Shown: one piece after another, positions 62,262-64,000 of the stretch | Layout of the letters: each line of letters starts with the position of its first letter | How positions within the stretch are numbered: the first letter of the stretch is position 1 | DNA from: Granulicella sp. | GTDB taxonomy: Bacteria > Acidobacteriota > Terriglobia > Terriglobales > Acidobacteriaceae | Reading direction: 5' to 3' | Assembly (NCBI GenBank): GCA_027450185.1 | Contig: DAIDKF010000005.1 | Span: forward strand, 62,304 to 126,303 | DNA: 64,000 nt | Translations under genes and position numbers: made by a program | The notes under the pieces: generated by a model | What the model was told of the DNA's origin: nothing | The model's database searches: none | Seen by the model: only the letters and a program-made list of their open reading frames with translations

Positions 62262-63605
62262 CTACCTGAGAGCCCCCGCGAGTTTTGCTCGCGGAACTTT
62301 GGTTTGTTCGCCGGAGGCGAAGGTCTTTACGGTGAGGATGTTGGTGGCGGCTTCGTCTTCGCCGAGCAGGATGATGTGGCGGGCGAGGGTGTCGGCGATG
62401 TCGAAGGACTTGCGGAGCTTGAAGGTGCCGTCGCCTACTTCTACGGTTAAGCCGGCGGCGCGGAGTTCGCGGGCCAGGGATAGCGCGGCGGGGTTTTGGG
62501 CCGGGGTTAGCGGCGCAATGTAGGCGTCGAGCTTGGGGGCTGCAGTGGAGATGTTATCCGCTTCGGCTTGGGCCTGGAGGGTGAGGATGAGGCGGTCTTC
62601 GCCGATGGCGAAGCCGATGCCGGGAGCACGCGGACCGCCCAGCATCTCGCTCAGGCCGTCGTAGCGGCCGCCGCCGAGCAGGGCGTTTTGCGTGCCCAGG
62701 CCGGTGGTTACGGTGAACTCGAAGGTGGTGCGGGTGTAGTAGTCGAGGCCGCGGACCAGGCGCGGGTTCAGGTGGTAGGGGACACCGCAGGCGTCGAGGG
62801 CGGCCAGGACCTGGTCGAAGTGGGCCTTGGATTCGGGGGAGAGGTAGTCGGCGATCTTGGGCAGCGTGTTGATGAGCGCCTGGTCGGCTTCGTCCTTGGA
62901 GTCGAGGACGCGGAGCGGATTGGTCTCGGCGCGGCGCTGGTTGTCTTCGCACATCTGGTGCTTGATGGGCGCCAGGGCTTCGCGGAGGGCGGCATTGTAG
63001 CGGACGCGGTCTTCGGCGGAGCCGACGGAGTTTAGCTCAAGGCGCCAGTCGCGGATGCCCAGCTCGGTGAGGAGGCTGGCGAGCATCTCGAGGATCTCGG
63101 CGTCGCGGAGGGGGGATTCCGAGCCTGAGGATTGCGGGCCGATGACCTCGGCGCCGATCTGCCAGAACTGGCGGTAGCGGCCGCGCTGGGGACGTTCGCG
63201 GCGGAACTGCGGGCCGATGTAGTAGAGCTTTTGCAGGTTGCCGGTGTTGCCGAGCTGGTGCTCGATGTACGCACGGACGACGCCGGCAGTGGATTCGGGG
63301 CGGAGGGTGAGGGACTGGGCCTTCTCCGACGCTGCGCGGGCGCGGTCCTCCCAGGTGAACATCTCTTTGCTGACGATGTCGGTCTCCTCGCCGACGCCGC
63401 GGGCGAAGAGCTCGGTGGACTCGAAGATGGGAGTGCGGATCTCGCCAAAGCCGTAGCGGGCGAATAGAGCGCGGGCGGTGGATTCGACGTGGTTCCAGAG
63501 CGGAGTCTGGTCGGGGAGGAGGTCGCGGGTGCCACGGACCGCCTTGAGGGTTGGGCGGGCTGGGGTCTTGTTGGATTTTGGCGCAGGGCTGGTGCTTTCA
63601 GTCAT
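62262..63605 (-). CDS. hisS: Histidine--tRNA ligase
   Basis: 447-residue class II synthetase for tRNA(His). Motif 1 region is KAVRGTRDLLPDQTPLWNHVE near residue 20; motif 2 is YIGPQFRRERPQRGRYRQFWQIGAEVIG near 120; His-specific motifs LVRGLDYYTRTTFEF and GGGRYDGL are near 270-310. Motif 3 is APGIGFAIGEDRLIL, followed by an anticodon-binding domain. ATG 63605 begins MTESTSPAPKSNKTP; upstream in-frame sequence is repeat-like. No Shine-Dalgarno; TAGACT lies eight bases upstream. Confidence 0.98.
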   Translation of the reverse strand: MTESTSPAPKSNKTPARPTLKAVRGTRDLLPDQTPLWNHVESTARALFARYGFGEIRTPIFESTELFARGVGEETDIVSKEMFTWEDRARAASEKAQSLTLRPESTAGVVRAYIEHQLGNTGNLQKLYYIGPQFRRERPQRGRYRQFWQIGAEVIGPQSSGSESPLRDAEILEMLASLLTELGIRDWRLELNSVGSAEDRVRYNAALREALAPIKHQMCEDNQRRAETNPLRVLDSKDEADQALINTLPKIADYLSPESKAHFDQVLAALDACGVPYHLNPRLVRGLDYYTRTTFEFTVTTGLGTQNALLGGGRYDGLSEMLGGPRAPGIGFAIGEDRLILTLQAQAEADNISTAAPKLDAYIAPLTPAQNPAALSLARELRAAGLTVEVGDGTFKLRKSFDIADTLARHIILLGEDEAATNILTVKTFASGEQTKVPRAKLAGALR

Positions 63606-63613
63606 AGAGGTAC

Positions 63614-63619
63614 AGTCTA
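63614..63619 (-). promoter_or_regulatory. TAGACT -10-like box before hisS
   Basis: TAGACT (minus strand) ends eight bases before ATG 63605; it would drive hisS-aspS-membrane protein. Confidence 0.4.
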
Positions 63620-63662
63620 TCGAACGAAGGACGAGGAAGCTCGGCGCAAGTCTTCGGCATTT

Positions 63663-63721
63663 CTTCAGAGGCTGAAGCCGTGTGGAGATGGGGGAGCTTA
63701 CGGCGGGACTAAAGTCCCGCC
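63663..63721. repeat. REP-like palindromic element
   Basis: CTTCAG-AGG-CTGAAG (63663-63677) followed by the larger palindrome GGCGGGACT-AA-AGTCCCGCC (63702-63721), both perfect. Two adjacent short palindromes in an intergenic gap look like a dispersed REP element; copy number must be checked in the whole genome. It may also end the transcript of the gene at the right edge. Confidence 0.55.
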
Positions 63722-63752
63722 CCTTCAAAGCGAAGGCTGATGCAGAGATCTT

Positions 63753-64000
63753 CTAGCTGATGGAACGTGGAGGATAGGTGATTGAGCTGGCGGAGTCGGC
63801 GGTGGAGCTGGCTTCGTCGATCTCACGGGACTGGATGCGGGCGTCGATGAGGAGGCCGACGCCGATGCCGAGGGGGATGAGGCCAACGGCGGCTCCGGAG
63901 AGGACGTCGCGCTCCTGGAGGACGGTGGCCAGAGCGATGAAGAAGAGGATGAGGCCGACGGCGGTGCCGCAGAGAACGACGCCTCCCTGGCGCGAGTTGG
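63753..64000 (-). CDS. Membrane protein, C-terminal fragment at window edge
   Basis: The last 81 codons of a gene entering from the right edge. Two hydrophobic helices are visible (GGVVLCGTAVGLILFFIALATVL and VLSGAAVGLIPLGIGVGLLI), then a polar tail DARIQSREIDEASSTADS ending in YPPRSIS. Codon composition matches neighbours, so the frame is credible; the family cannot be named from this piece. Confidence 0.65.
   Translation of the reverse strand, partial: NSRQGGVVLCGTAVGLILFFIALATVLQERDVLSGAAVGLIPLGIGVGLLIDARIQSREIDEASSTADSASSITYPPRSIS

Overview
The window is a GC-rich, gene-dense bacterial chromosome segment. Protein content suggests Acidobacteriota, probably Terriglobia (Granulicella/Edaphobacter/Terriglobus-like): a two-domain GH15 glucoamylase, a TAT-exported amidase, an EF-G paralogue, a circularly permuted ATP-grasp/alpha-E/transglutaminase cluster, many secreted hydrolases and an RND pump. 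This placement is inference; there is no rRNA in the window. I found no tRNA, rRNA, CRISPR array, insertion sequence or prophage.

Layout. 1-5.2 kb: glucoamylase (cut by the left edge), superoxide dismutase, typA. 5.3-11.5 kb: a secreted zinc phospholipase C-like protein, then a four-gene rightward cluster (permuted ATP-grasp, exported nucleoside hydrolase, alpha-E protein, transglutaminase). 11.5-15.6 kb: a leftward operon of secreted polysaccharide deacetylase, an SDR and a DprE1/DprE2-like pair. 15.7-20.4 kb: rpmI-rplT, a HAD phosphatase, a small Ser/Ala-rich protein, a glutaredoxin-like protein and an EF-G-like GTPase. 20.5-29.4 kb: the most striking block, a leftward sulfur/electron-transfer cluster (ArsR regulator, TusA, MvhD-like, two HdrA-like flavoproteins, small helix-turn-helix protein, QmoC-like membrane subunit, DsrE-like protein, CoA-disulfide reductase with rhodanese domain). 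29.6-33.6 kb: a FadL-type porin, a DUF302-like periplasmic protein and a sigma-54 activator with a twin palindromic site beside its gene. 34-41.7 kb: membrane proteins, L,D-transpeptidase, dnaB, a small kinase, an aminotransferase and a YqeY protein. 41.9-49.9 kb: amidase and a TolC/adaptor/RND efflux operon. 50.4-64 kb: DPP-IV-like peptidase, gluQ, acyltransferase, Y-family polymerase, LysW-like protein, M28 peptidase, rhomboid-like protein, aspS, hisS and a partial membrane protein.

How the genes work together. The sulfur block looks like a Qmo/Hdr-type quinone-linked complex fed by sulfur carriers (TusA, DsrE, rhodanese) under a cysteine-bearing ArsR regulator. It lacks the Apr and Dsr partners that normally accompany Qmo. 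A recurring regulatory theme is also visible: about eleven genes lack a Shine-Dalgarno sequence but carry a -10-like hexamer (mostly TANNNT) only 6-9 bases before the start codon, which predicts leaderless transcripts.
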